The notes under the pieces: generated by a model
Told to the model about the DNA's origin: nothing
The model's database searches: none
The model's input: only the letters and a program-made list of their open reading frames with translations
Origin: Cytophagia bacterium
Lineage (GTDB): Bacteria > Bacteroidota > Bacteroidia > Cytophagales > Spirosomataceae
NCBI GenBank assembly: GCA_004293645.1
Contig: REAB01000052.1
Span: 1-63,032 of the forward strand
Length of the DNA stretch: 63,032 bases
Reading direction: 5' to 3'
Program-made: the position numbers and the translations under genes
Shown: positions 8,993 through 16,170 of the stretch, one piece after another
Numbering within the stretch: the first letter of the stretch is position 1
How the letters are laid out: each line of letters begins with the position of its first letter

Positions 8993-9733
8993 ATGCGGTA
9001 TTTTATCGAAGTATGTTATAACGGAACGGGTTTTAGCGGCTGGCAAAAACAGCTCAACGCGCCTTCGGTGCAAGAAGAACTCGAAAAATCATTGGCCACG
9101 GTGCTGCGCCAAAGCATCGAAGTGGTGGGCAGTAGCCGCACCGATGCGGGCGTGCATGCCGAGCAGCAATTTGCCCATTTTGATACCCACACACCAATTA
9201 TGGATTTGGGCAAAGTAGTCCATTCGCTCAATTTGATGCTTCCCAAAACCATTGCCGTGCGGGGTATTACGCCCACAAAAGACGATTTTCACGCTCGTTT
9301 TGAGGCCATCTATCGTTGTTACGAATACCGCATTGTTCGGAACAAAAACCCTTTTTTGGTGCATTTGGCCACTATTTTCAAAGGCCATTTGGACGTAGCT
9401 GCTATGAACGATGCAGCCAGTTTGTTGTTGCAATACAATGATTTTGAGTGTTTTAGCAAAACCCATACTGATGTCAAAACCTTTGTGTGCTACATTGAAT
9501 ACGCTTTTTGGGAAGAACGGCCTGGCGGTCAGTTGGTGTTTTGTATTAAATCCAATCGCTTCTTGCGCGGCATGGTGCGGGCCATTGTGGGTACGTTGCT
9601 GCAAATAGGGCAAGGCCGTCTCACCAAAGCCCAATTTGAGCAAATTATTCAATCAAAAAACCGCAAGAACGCCGCAGCACAGGCGCACGCCCACGGGTTG
9701 TTTCTGACCGAAGTAGGCTACTTTTTCAAATAA
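8993..9733 (+). CDS. truA: tRNA pseudouridine synthase A
   Basis: Converts U38-U40 of tRNA anticodon stems to pseudouridine. The 246-aa product has the usual TruA length and motifs: YNGTGFSGWQKQ near the start, the catalytic-Asp segment SSRTDAGVHAEQQFAHFD (Asp about residue 52), and FLRGMVRAIVGTLLQIG near the C-terminus. The N-terminus MRYFIEVCYNGT matches the family start, so no upstream or downstream start is needed. This makes the close -7 box notable: the mRNA may have no 5' leader. The gene is divergent from the PPIase run. Confidence 0.96.
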   Translation: MRYFIEVCYNGTGFSGWQKQLNAPSVQEELEKSLATVLRQSIEVVGSSRTDAGVHAEQQFAHFDTHTPIMDLGKVVHSLNLMLPKTIAVRGITPTKDDFHARFEAIYRCYEYRIVRNKNPFLVHLATIFKGHLDVAAMNDAASLLLQYNDFECFSKTHTDVKTFVCYIEYAFWEERPGGQLVFCIKSNRFLRGMVRAIVGTLLQIGQGRLTKAQFEQIIQSKNRKNAAAQAHAHGLFLTEVGYFFK

Positions 9734-9761
9734 CAAATATCAAATAACAGTTACAACTGGC

Positions 9762-9919
9762 CTTACCTTTACCCCCTTTCACCTTTACCCTTTTCACCTT
9801 TATCCCGTTCACTTTTATCCCTTTTACCCATACCCCTTTCACCTTTCACCTTTACCCTTTTCACCCTTACCCCCTTTCACCTTTACCCTTTTCACCTTTA
9901 CCCTTTTCACCTTTCCCCC
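9762..9919. repeat. C/T-rich 15-bp tandem repeat
   Basis: About ten imperfect copies of a 15-bp unit (ACCTTTACCCTTTTC) fill the gap between truA and the nucleotidyltransferase gene, ending about 20 bp before its start codon. The plus strand is almost free of G. Composition resembles the heptamer tracts at 3813-3859 and 47116-47153. Confidence 0.85.
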
Positions 9920-9938
9920 CTTTTATTTTCCGAATTGA

Positions 9939-10535
9939 ATGAAAAATGTAGCGATTATTATTTTGGCGGCGGGCGAGTCGCGGCGCATGGGAACGCCCAA
10001 ACAACTGCTGAAAGTGGCGGGCAAGAGTCTCATAAAACACACCATTGAGGCTGCACTTGACACCACGGCGCAGCACGTGGTGGTGGTGGTAGGTGCCAAT
10101 AAAGCCCAAGTAGTGCCTCAATTGGAAGGGCTTCCAGTTGCCATCATTGACAATCAACTTTGGCAAACAGGTATGGCAAGTTCGGTAAAAATGGGAATGG
10201 CGGGCCTTTGGATGCTGACAAAAGATACCGATGCTGTGCTGGTTTTAGTCTGCGACCAGCCACATATTTCGGCCTTATTGTTGCAGCAACTCATTGATAT
10301 TTACCAAAAAAGCCAGCCGCGCTTGGTAGCATGTCGGTACGCGCACCAGGTGGGTGTACCCGCACTCTTCGACCGTAGTTTGTTTGATGAATTGCTATCG
10401 CTAAAAGGCGAAAAAGGTGCAAAACCCGTGCTAATGAGCCACCTCGACGAGGCGCATTTGGTACGTTTTGAAAAAGGAATAATAGACCTCGACACTCCTG
10501 AAGACTACCAGCAATACCAAGAAGGTTGTGGTTGA
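9939..10535 (+). CDS. MocA/MobA-like nucleotidyltransferase
   Basis: A 198-aa GT-A-fold nucleotidyltransferase. The signature LAAGESRRMGTPKQLL (residues 9-24) binds the nucleotide, and VLVCDQPHISA (about 100) carries the metal-binding Asp. This pattern fits the molybdenum-cofactor cytidylyl/guanylyltransferase group (MocA/MobA), but no molybdenum genes are nearby, so the substrate is uncertain. The gene stands alone after a 15-bp repeat tract and is followed by an intrinsic terminator. Confidence 0.85.
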   Translation: MKNVAIIILAAGESRRMGTPKQLLKVAGKSLIKHTIEAALDTTAQHVVVVVGANKAQVVPQLEGLPVAIIDNQLWQTGMASSVKMGMAGLWMLTKDTDAVLVLVCDQPHISALLLQQLIDIYQKSQPRLVACRYAHQVGVPALFDRSLFDELLSLKGEKGAKPVLMSHLDEAHLVRFEKGIIDLDTPEDYQQYQEGCG

Positions 10536-10566
10536 GTAGCAATATTGTTGAAAATTTTGGCAACAA

Positions 10567-10599
10567 AAAAAGCCGCTCAGAGCATTCTAAGAGGCTTTT
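10567..10599 (+). terminator. Rho-independent terminator
   Basis: AAAAGCC(G)CTC pairs with GAGGCTTTT around a loop of about 12 nt, closing about 30 bp after the nucleotidyltransferase stop codon. Confidence 0.6.
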
Positions 10600-10770
10600 G
10601 ATAGGAGTTGAAAGACTACAACACAAATAAGCAACTTGTTGAAAATTAGATAGTTATATAAATTAAAAACACAAAAACGAAATGAGGAACATTATTCTAC
10701 ATTTGATACCTTCTTCACAATTTGATATACTTCCCAAATAGTAGAACGCAACAAACGAAGCTCCCTTTTC

Positions 10771-10837
10771 TTGTCGCAAATGACGAGGGTGGAGGTATTG
10801 TAGGAAACGTTGGCGGGGAGTTTTGCTTTCCGCCAAC
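10771..10837. repeat. Dispersed repeat copy A
   Basis: About 67 bp containing GACGAGGGTGGAGGTATTG, then a hairpin (GTTGGCGGGGAG / CTTTCCGCCAAC). Most bases match copy B at 11714-11779; the first half also matches copy C at 17374-17404. The rest of the 430-bp gap 10536-10965 holds a terminator and the promoter of the toxin-antitoxin pair; no other gene is seen. Confidence 0.75.
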
Positions 10838-10915
10838 TTCAATGATACACCTGTGCTAATTAAAAACCCGCGCCAGCGGAGGATACCGACCACGATAGTA
10901 TAGAGTTTCTGTTTC

Positions 10916-10946
10916 TTGACAACTTGACAATTAAATAGTAGCTTTG
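10916..10946 (+). promoter_or_regulatory. Promoter of the Phd/VapC pair
   Basis: TTG at 10916-10918, a 20-bp spacer and TAGCTTTG at 10939-10946 fit the Bacteroidota promoter. The predicted start lies about 14 nt before the antitoxin ATG. Confidence 0.65.
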
Positions 10947-10965
10947 AATAAATAATATCAGAGAC

Positions 10966-11202
10966 ATGAGAATAATGACCGTCGGAGATTTGAAAACTAA
11001 TTTTTCGGAAATTTTGAAGGATGTACAAAATGGCGAAAAAATAGCCATTGCTTTTGGCAAGAAGAAAGAAATTGTGGCTTATTTAGTACCCAAAAGCAGC
11101 GAAAAACCTAAAAAAAGACCATTGGGAATCTTGGAGGGTAAAATGACAGTTACATTTGCTGATGATTTCAAAATGACGGAGGAGGAGTTTTTGGGTTTAT
11201 GA
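10966..11202 (+). CDS. Phd/YefM-family antitoxin
   Basis: A 78-aa antitoxin. The N-terminal half (TVGDLKTNFSEILKDVQNGE, then AIAFGKKKEIVAYLVP) is the Phd/YefM fold, which dimerises and binds the operator DNA. The charged C-terminal tail (FADDFKMTEEEFLGL) probably wraps the toxin. Its last codons overlap the toxin ATG by 4 bp (ATGA), the usual arrangement for coupled antitoxin and toxin. Expected to repress its own promoter at 10916-10946. Confidence 0.88.
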   Translation: MRIMTVGDLKTNFSEILKDVQNGEKIAIAFGKKKEIVAYLVPKSSEKPKKRPLGILEGKMTVTFADDFKMTEEEFLGL

Positions 11203-11597
11203 AATACCTGCTGGATACGCATACGCTCATTTGGTTGATTACTAAAAAAGAAAAGTTATCAGCCAAAGTCGCAAAAATCATTGAGAATCCTGAAAATGAA
11301 ATTGCGGTAAGTGCGATTAGTTTTTGGGAAATTTCATTGAAATATTCACTGGGAAAATTGCAATTAGAAGGTGGGACTCCCGAAAATATATACCAATCAG
11401 TGGAGATTCTATCCATAGAAATGATTCCTCTTTCGCCCAAAATTTGCAATACTTTTCATCATTTAACGGGCAACTACCACCGAGACCCTTTTGATAAAAT
11501 GTTGATTTGGTTGGCTATTTCTGATAATTATACCCTATTAAGTTGCGACCCAGCTATTCAACTCTATGAATCAGAGGGTTTGAAAATACTTTGGTAG
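11199..11597 (+). CDS. VapC-like PIN-domain toxin
   Basis: A 132-aa PIN-domain ribonuclease. Acidic metal ligands can be seen: Asp6 (LLDTHTLIW), Glu44 (SFWEISLKYS), Asp96 (HRDPFDKMLIW) and a later Asp (SCDPAI). The family cleaves tRNA or other RNA and is neutralised by the cognate antitoxin, here the overlapping Phd-type gene. The pair lies between dispersed repeat copies A and B and is AT-richer than the neighbouring core genes, consistent with acquisition. Confidence 0.92.
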   Translation: MKYLLDTHTLIWLITKKEKLSAKVAKIIENPENEIAVSAISFWEISLKYSLGKLQLEGGTPENIYQSVEILSIEMIPLSPKICNTFHHLTGNYHRDPFDKMLIWLAISDNYTLLSCDPAIQLYESEGLKILW

Positions 11598-11655
11598 CCC
11601 CAAAAAATATTACCGCATACAATGACGGGTTAGAGTTAAAGGCAAAAGTAGTTTG

Positions 11656-11779
11656 TTTGTCATTTTGACGCAGAAAGCATCTTTTACCGTAAAGAATAAT
11701 ATGCTTTCGCCTCATGATAATGTGACGAAAGTGGAGGTGTTGTAGGAAACGTTGGCGGGAAGTTTTGCTTCCCGCTAAC
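11656..11779. repeat. Dispersed repeat copy B with preceding palindrome
   Basis: The left part (from 11656, TTGTCATTTTGACGC) resembles an arm of the palindromic family found in trpC. The right part (11714-11779) closely matches copy A and ends in a 12-bp hairpin (GTTGGCGGGAAG / CTTCCCGCTAAC at 11751-11779). It lies between the PIN toxin gene and the 3' end of the Thoeris-like operon. Confidence 0.75.
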
Positions 11780-11802
11780 AATTTTTATGCTTAAATCTTA
11801 AT

Positions 11803-12435
11803 TCATTCATGGCTTTCATTTACCCAATCAAACAAAGTTTCAGCATTATGTTCCCCTAATTTCCATGTGTATTCAGGAAAGTAGTCAGATAACTTGTAAA
11901 AATTACCGCCTTTCTCTTTTCCGAATAATCTTTGAAATACGTTTGTAGGTCTTACGAAAACAGTATTTCTCTTATGGTTTTCTACATAAGGCAAGTCTTT
12001 GAAAACTTGCCATTTCCGATCAATCAATTCATAAAACTTTAAGATATCTTGTTCTTCATCATACTTAAAGCCAAGTCTATCAAATGGACTTAATCCTTTA
12101 CGAGTAATACCTTCTTTACCTTTAATTCGATTGATATGAACACCAATAAGTGTATTTCCAGCTTCAAAACTCTTGATAATTTCATATTTGACCCATTTAC
12201 GCTCATGAGTATTCTGCCCGATTAAAACGATTGTGGCATCTGAATTTTTCAACTCCGACGTATCAATCCTTTGCTTGATTTGTTTATCATTCTTTGCCTT
12301 AAACTCTTCCCAAATAGAGTGGTCAGTAAGCAATCCGTGATAACATTTAAGCCTTGAACTATTACGAATGATGTTAGCTTTAAAATTTCCAACATCCTCA
12401 TAATGGAAGGAATAAAACACTTTGAAACTGTCCAT
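11803..12435 (-). CDS. ThsB-like TIR protein (second copy)
   Basis: A 210-aa protein with a TIR-like domain of the MTH538/DUF1863 type (PF08937), as in Thoeris ThsB. Motifs: FKVFYSFHYEDVGNFKANII at the start, DATIVLIGQNT (about 66-76) and WVKYEIIKSFEAG with Glu85 in the position of the catalytic Glu. About 90 further residues (FDRLGFKYDEEQDILKFYEL and beyond) extend past the core and are absent from the first copy. In Thoeris, ThsB senses phage and makes a cyclic ADP-ribose isomer from NAD. It is the last gene of the operon, 16 bp after the other ThsB. Low identity to that copy suggests a different trigger specificity (inference). Confidence 0.85.
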   Translation of the reverse strand: MDSFKVFYSFHYEDVGNFKANIIRNSSRLKCYHGLLTDHSIWEEFKAKNDKQIKQRIDTSELKNSDATIVLIGQNTHERKWVKYEIIKSFEAGNTLIGVHINRIKGKEGITRKGLSPFDRLGFKYDEEQDILKFYELIDRKWQVFKDLPYVENHKRNTVFVRPTNVFQRLFGKEKGGNFYKLSDYFPEYTWKLGEHNAETLFDWVNESHE

Positions 12436-12451
12436 AATTTAATCTTTTTGT

Positions 12452-12943
12452 TTACCTACCTGCTTTTTTTGCTGCTTCTTCAACCCATTTTCCTAAATTA
12501 TTGTACCCATTATCATCAATCCAATCGTAAATTGGATAGTTTACGCTTAGATACACAGAATTACCATTCTTATCTTTCCCGATTTCCCCAAAAGTATTAC
12601 TGCCTTTTGATGATTGATAGCCATTCCTGCCTTTTACTTTATGGATATATATTGGAACTATCCCGTTTCCTCGTGCATAACTTTTTTCCAATTCATATTT
12701 GACGTACTCTCGGTTACTTGTTTCAGCACCTATCAACACAACGGTTACGCTCGTACCATTAAGTTGATTATCAATCCATCGCTTAATTGCAGAGTCGCCA
12801 CCCTTTTTTACTTCTTCAAAATCAGCAGCATCTATAAAGCCAGCCGTTTCTGTATTAGGTTTGGTTACCCAACTATTTCTTACGATGTTAGCTATCCATA
12901 CATCATTTTCGTAATGAAAACTGAAAAATACACGCCTTACCAT
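12452..12943 (-). CDS. ThsB-like TIR protein (first copy)
   Basis: A 163-aa TIR-like protein, essentially one domain. RRVFFSFHYENDVWIANIVR opens the fold, VTVVLIGAETSNREYVKYE carries the central strand and the likely catalytic Glu84, and ARGNGIVPIYIHKVKG continues the pattern seen in ThsB. The product should be a cytoplasmic NAD-consuming signal synthase working with the ThsA gene directly upstream, whose stop codon is 1 bp from this ATG. Compared with the second copy it lacks the C-terminal extension. Confidence 0.88.
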   Translation of the reverse strand: MVRRVFFSFHYENDVWIANIVRNSWVTKPNTETAGFIDAADFEEVKKGGDSAIKRWIDNQLNGTSVTVVLIGAETSNREYVKYELEKSYARGNGIVPIYIHKVKGRNGYQSSKGSNTFGEIGKDKNGNSVYLSVNYPIYDWIDDNGYNNLGKWVEEAAKKAGR

Positions 12944-12944
12944 A

Positions 12945-14405
12945 TTACTTATTTTTTAAACGGTTAATGATCTCTTTTACATTTTTCAATATTTCTTCCT
13001 TTGGAAGACTATAATCGTCCAACTTTTCAAATTTATCTTTCAGATGTGGATGATTAGGATAAAAGGTTGAAAAGTCGTCCATTACTTCCTGCCATAATTC
13101 TGATGCCATATATCCAGTCATGCCTATTGGGATAAGAAAACAACCCTGTTTTTTCGCAATTTCAAATTCCTTTCTAACCCCGTCAGCATCAATAATTTTT
13201 GACTCCTCATTTTTTTTATTGCCAAAAATAAAAATGGCTATACCTGCTTGGCTAATCATTTTTTCTCTATACTCTTTCCACAATTCTGGCAATTCTTTTG
13301 TACCTGATTTGAACTGCGGAAATGGACGAAGAATTAGCTGATTTTCAGAAAACTTACCGCTTTTATCATAAATGGCATCTAACGCTCCATTAATAACCGC
13401 ACTCCCAACCCCCCAGCCAAAACCATTAACCAGTCTCAATTTGTCTTCTATTATTTGTTTACTCAATTTATGGATAAATCCTTGGGCGACATCTTTTCCC
13501 ATTTTTCCATATTCCTCAGCACTTCCTGATACAAAAACAGTGCTTGATTTAAACTTGGTCTCAATTTGTCTCAGAATCTCGGTAATATCTTCATAATCAT
13601 CAATCAGAAGTGCGTGTATATGATACCGCTTTAATTCTTGAATTTGTAACTCTTGCTTTCGTTCTTTGTACTCATATTCAGCCTCATCTTCTGGCTTATC
13701 ACCAAAGCTACTGCGGCTAACTCTTTTCATCGTACAATAATGAGTCCTCCCATTTTCTTGCTGTTCGATACGAACTCTACTCAAAATATAATCAAGGTTA
13801 GGGTCTTCAAAACTGAAACCAATGAACAAGAAGGTTTTTTGTACTAAATCGCCTTTAAGAGCGGTTACAAAAGGTAAGTGTGTCGAATGATAAACCTCGT
13901 ATTGGTCTTTTGTAAGAATGGCATTTGCAGCATCCTGAACATCTCCATGCATTTTAAAAACTGTTGCATGGCTACCATACATATTTTGATTAAGGTCTTT
14001 AACATTTCTTTTTATTGCTACCTTTTTTCTTTCTTCTTTTAAGGCCTTCTCTATCAATGAATCATAGTTAGTTGTCCAATAAGTAGAAATTGGTAGTCTT
14101 GCCAAAATTTTATGATTTTCGCTTGTTTCAGCATCTTCTGAAAATTCATTTAAAATTTTTTCTTCCAGTTTTTGCTTACTTTGCTTATGATTTACATGGT
14201 ATTGAGCCAATGTTACTAAATCATTCTCTTTGTCAATTTCAAGGTCTAATTCTTCGGCAATATCTTTTAAAAGCTGTTTCCAATCCACATAGCCACAAGG
14301 TCTAGACATACCAGCACCTGCAAAAATTGCTACATTTTCATCTTGAAGGTTTATTGCAAACTCTTTGATGAAGGTTTGTATTTGTGTATTAAATCTCTTT
14401 TTCAT
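12945..14405 (-). CDS. ThsA-like SIR2-SLOG NADase, Thoeris effector
   Basis: A 486-aa protein with the domain order of Thoeris ThsA. SIR2 domain, about 20-285: FAGAGMS (28-34), TNYDS with Asn113, and KMHGD with His153; these correspond closely to the catalytic Asn112 and His152 reported for Bacillus cereus ThsA. SLOG domain, about 287-480: VFVSGSAEEYG, VNGFGWGVG, ILRPFPQF, FIFGNK and FLIPIGMTG, expected to bind the TIR-made nucleotide. Binding triggers NAD depletion and abortive infection in characterised systems. Its ATG shares one base with the upstream TIR gene's stop codon (TAATG). I infer type I Thoeris because the effector is soluble, without a transmembrane-Macro architecture. Confidence 0.92.
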   Translation of the reverse strand: MKKRFNTQIQTFIKEFAINLQDENVAIFAGAGMSRPCGYVDWKQLLKDIAEELDLEIDKENDLVTLAQYHVNHKQSKQKLEEKILNEFSEDAETSENHKILARLPISTYWTTNYDSLIEKALKEERKKVAIKRNVKDLNQNMYGSHATVFKMHGDVQDAANAILTKDQYEVYHSTHLPFVTALKGDLVQKTFLFIGFSFEDPNLDYILSRVRIEQQENGRTHYCTMKRVSRSSFGDKPEDEAEYEYKERKQELQIQELKRYHIHALLIDDYEDITEILRQIETKFKSSTVFVSGSAEEYGKMGKDVAQGFIHKLSKQIIEDKLRLVNGFGWGVGSAVINGALDAIYDKSGKFSENQLILRPFPQFKSGTKELPELWKEYREKMISQAGIAIFIFGNKKNEESKIIDADGVRKEFEIAKKQGCFLIPIGMTGYMASELWQEVMDDFSTFYPNHPHLKDKFEKLDDYSLPKEEILKNVKEIINRLKNK

Positions 14406-15025
14406 TATCTTTTGTAAGGTTTAGAACCCGACATCCATCCTTCATAAACTACATAGTTATTCTCAGACTCTCTGACCCAAATACGTTGTTTAAGCTCGGT
14501 ATCGTTTTCGATTGTTATGTAGTAGTAAAGCCCTAAATATTCTGTTCCCTTGAAATTTGTATCGTTACTTCTTGATATAGGTAACACCGCAACTTTCCCA
14601 TTTTTTATACCATCAAAGTAGCCACACTCCCATGGCATCCATTTTGAATTTGCTGAATTTGTAGAAAATGCGTAAAACAATGATTTAGAATTTTGCATAC
14701 GCTTCTGTAATAATTCTGCTGTTTCTTTGGTGACACTGCTTCTGTCCATTTGAGGGTCTTCAATCCAATCTACATAAACAGAATAGCCCAGATCCTCTAA
14801 GATTAGCTTTGTTCCAACGACTAATTCCTTATCTTTTGCGCTGTGAGACAAGAAAATATCAAAAGTTTTCGACTGTCCAGAAGCTGATTTTTGTATTGTA
14901 TTTGCTTCTTGTAAAATTGTAGAAGCCATCACGCCTTTTTGGTAATCACTTGGAAAAGCACCAAATCCTCTTTTAGGCCCTTCACTTCCTAACCTATCCT
15001 TTATTCGTTGTTCTGTTAGCAACAT
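14405..15025 (-). CDS. TIR_2-type protein of the Thoeris-like operon
   Basis: A 206-aa protein whose TIR domain differs from the two ThsB-like proteins: FDIFLSHSAKDKELV (55-69), YSVYVDWIED and WMPWECGYFDG with Glu133 as likely catalytic residue, typical of PF13676. About 50 residues precede the TIR domain (RIKDRLGSEGPKRGFG...) and a short tail follows. It is translated just before ThsA with a one-base stop/start overlap. It could be a third sensor/synthase for the same effector, a regulator, or a separate NADase. A hairpin with a T-rich tail lies between it and the 56-aa gene upstream. Confidence 0.85.
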   Translation of the reverse strand: MLLTEQRIKDRLGSEGPKRGFGAFPSDYQKGVMASTILQEANTIQKSASGQSKTFDIFLSHSAKDKELVVGTKLILEDLGYSVYVDWIEDPQMDRSSVTKETAELLQKRMQNSKSLFYAFSTNSANSKWMPWECGYFDGIKNGKVAVLPISRSNDTNFKGTEYLGLYYYITIENDTELKQRIWVRESENNYVVYEGWMSGSKPYKR

Positions 15026-15050
15026 AATATTTGATTTAAAAAGTTAAAAT

Positions 15051-15070
15051 GGGGCTATATTTAAAGCCCC
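15051..15070 (-). terminator. Hairpin between the 56-aa gene and the TIR_2 gene
   Basis: On the minus strand GGGGCT-TTAAATAT-AGCCCC is followed by ATTTTAACTTTTT. It could end a short transcript of the 56-aa gene and let only part of transcription continue into the Thoeris genes. Confidence 0.5.
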
Positions 15071-15078
15071 ACAAGAAT

Positions 15079-15249
15079 TTACTCTTCTTTACGAACTCCT
15101 TTAAATGGCGTTCCGTCCTGCTTCACATCCATAAATTTACCCGTTTCAGTATCTCGTTTAACCCACTGGTCAGTTTTAGGGTTGTGTGTTTGTGAACGGT
15201 CTTTCACCGCTCCGTGGCGTCCACCACCTTTTGCTCCATTTGTAGCCAT
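15079..15249 (-). CDS. Conserved 56-aa basic protein heading the defence operon
   Basis: A short reading frame of 57 codons starting MATNGAKGGGRHGAVKDRSQ and ending TPFKGVRKEE. It is Gly/Lys/Arg-rich at the start, has the central motif NPKTDQWVKRDTETGKFMDV, and has no Cys or transmembrane segment. I recall very similar small hypothetical proteins (GGGR.GAV..RSQ, then KRD..TG.F, then FKGVRKE) in unrelated bacteria, often near mobile or defence genes; this is memory, not a search. It lies 53 bp upstream of the TIR_2 gene on the same strand. A nucleic-acid-binding role is only a guess from its charge. Codons read cleanly with no internal stop. Confidence 0.75.
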   Translation of the reverse strand: MATNGAKGGGRHGAVKDRSQTHNPKTDQWVKRDTETGKFMDVKQDGTPFKGVRKEE

Positions 15250-15344
15250 GATTTTACTTTGTTTTGAAAGTTAAAAATTGATTTCGCTTTGGCTCTCTGT
15301 ACCAGGCAGTGTTTTGAAGAAAGGCGGAGCGGAGGTAAACAAAA

Positions 15345-15377
15345 TTTGCAAATTCGGATTGCGTTTTTGTACCTTTG
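15345..15377 (+). promoter_or_regulatory. Strong orphan Bacteroidota promoter
   Basis: TTTG at 15345-15348, a 21-bp spacer and TACCTTTG at 15370-15377. It points away from the Thoeris-like operon, with no annotated gene downstream on this strand. Confidence 0.65.
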
Positions 15378-15381
15378 CAGC

Positions 15382-15500
15382 GTTTTTAAACAAAACACGG
15401 CCTCAAACGGGTGAATAACTCCCGTCAAATGAGTACTTTAAGCCGTTTTACTTCTAAAAATGCCTTCCTAAGTTTGGCGACCGACGGGGGCATTTTTTTC
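15382..15500 (+). ncRNA. Candidate small structured RNA
   Basis: The predicted transcript from the promoter at 15345-15377 could fold: CGGC (15398-15401) with GCCG (15442-15445), an inner hairpin ACGGG-TGAATAACT-CCCGT, and a terminator-like stem AAAAATGCC / GGCATTTTT followed by more T at the 3' end. Length is about 115-120 nt. A 6S-like RNA (6S-Flavo type) is one possibility. The alternative is that the transcript encodes the 45-aa peptide at 15429-15566. The terminator stem would also serve the minus-strand PIN gene. Confidence 0.4.
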
Positions 15501-15566
15501 TTTTTTATTCCGCTTATAGTTTTTATTTTTCTGTCATTTTTTCAGTTCAAATACATCATTCTTTAA
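15429..15566 (+). CDS. Possible 45-aa hydrophobic peptide
   Basis: An ATG 52 nt after the orphan promoter's -7 box opens a 45-codon frame, MSTLSRFTSKNAFLSLATDG followed by about 25 mostly hydrophobic residues (GIFFFFIPLIVFIFLSFF), ending in TAA. A single membrane span with a short polar N-terminus is the architecture of small membrane toxins. The hydrophobic run is partly encoded by the T-tract of the terminator-like stem, so the frame may be accidental. It competes with the small-RNA reading of the same region. No homologue is recognised. Confidence 0.3.
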   Translation: MSTLSRFTSKNAFLSLATDGGIFFFFIPLIVFIFLSFFQFKYIIL

Positions 15567-15632
15567 TGTTTGGGCACAATACACCTTAACAAAATTAGGT
15601 TCAAATTTAATGCCCAATGGCTTTTACTGCCA

Positions 15633-16169
15633 TTATGACATAGTTATTTGCCATTTTTCCAACATTTCCCCACATTCCCGCACAGGTAACCAAGCATTAA
15701 CCAACATTAAGTCTTGCAATGCAGAGGCTACCTCTTTTGGAGGCAGTAGTTGTTGGTTTACCATTTGTTCAAGTACCCACAGGATACCGTGTACTTCAAA
15801 CCCTTGCCGTTGGGCTTCTTTGCGGAGTCGGTTGTCGCTCGTCAGAATCATACAGTCGCCTATCTCTTGAGCGTAAAAGTACAAGGACAAATCTTGCCGT
15901 GAGAGTTTACGTGAGTGTGGCGATAACGTGTCCAAATTTTCTATTTCTTCTTGGCTCAAGTGCCGCACGCAAAGCGCGCCACTCTTGACATAAGGTCGGA
16001 GTTGAAGCATTTGTTCGTCTTCTAACTCGCTTAAAATCAACTGTGTAGTATGAAACACCAAAGACAACCCAAAAAACGCGGGAATTAATTGCACCTCGCA
16101 GAGGTCTATAAATAAATTGGCATCGTTGATGGCTATGGGCAATTTTTCTGGCGTTGGTACTTCACTCAT
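15633..16169 (-). CDS. PIN-like protein paired with XRE/ImmA gene
   Basis: A 178-aa protein resembling PIN-domain proteins of the DUF3368 sort: NDANLFIDLCEV at the N-terminus supplies the first Asp, LSRQDLSLYFYAQE the central acidic residues, and CMILTSDNRLRKEAQRQGFE the C-terminal Asp and the GFEVHGILWVL strand. A ribonuclease toxin role is likely by family. It starts one base after the stop codon of the XRE/ImmA gene and must be co-transcribed with it. The pair resembles two-gene stress or toxin-antitoxin modules in which the HTH-metallopeptidase protein controls the PIN partner. Confidence 0.8.
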   Translation of the reverse strand: MSEVPTPEKLPIAINDANLFIDLCEVQLIPAFFGLSLVFHTTQLILSELEDEQMLQLRPYVKSGALCVRHLSQEEIENLDTLSPHSRKLSRQDLSLYFYAQEIGDCMILTSDNRLRKEAQRQGFEVHGILWVLEQMVNQQLLPPKEVASALQDLMLVNAWLPVRECGEMLEKWQITMS

Positions 16170-16170
16170 T

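Noticed and set aside
9762..9919. CRISPR array
   Set aside because: The units are contiguous 15-bp tandem repeats without spacers, and no cas genes are present.
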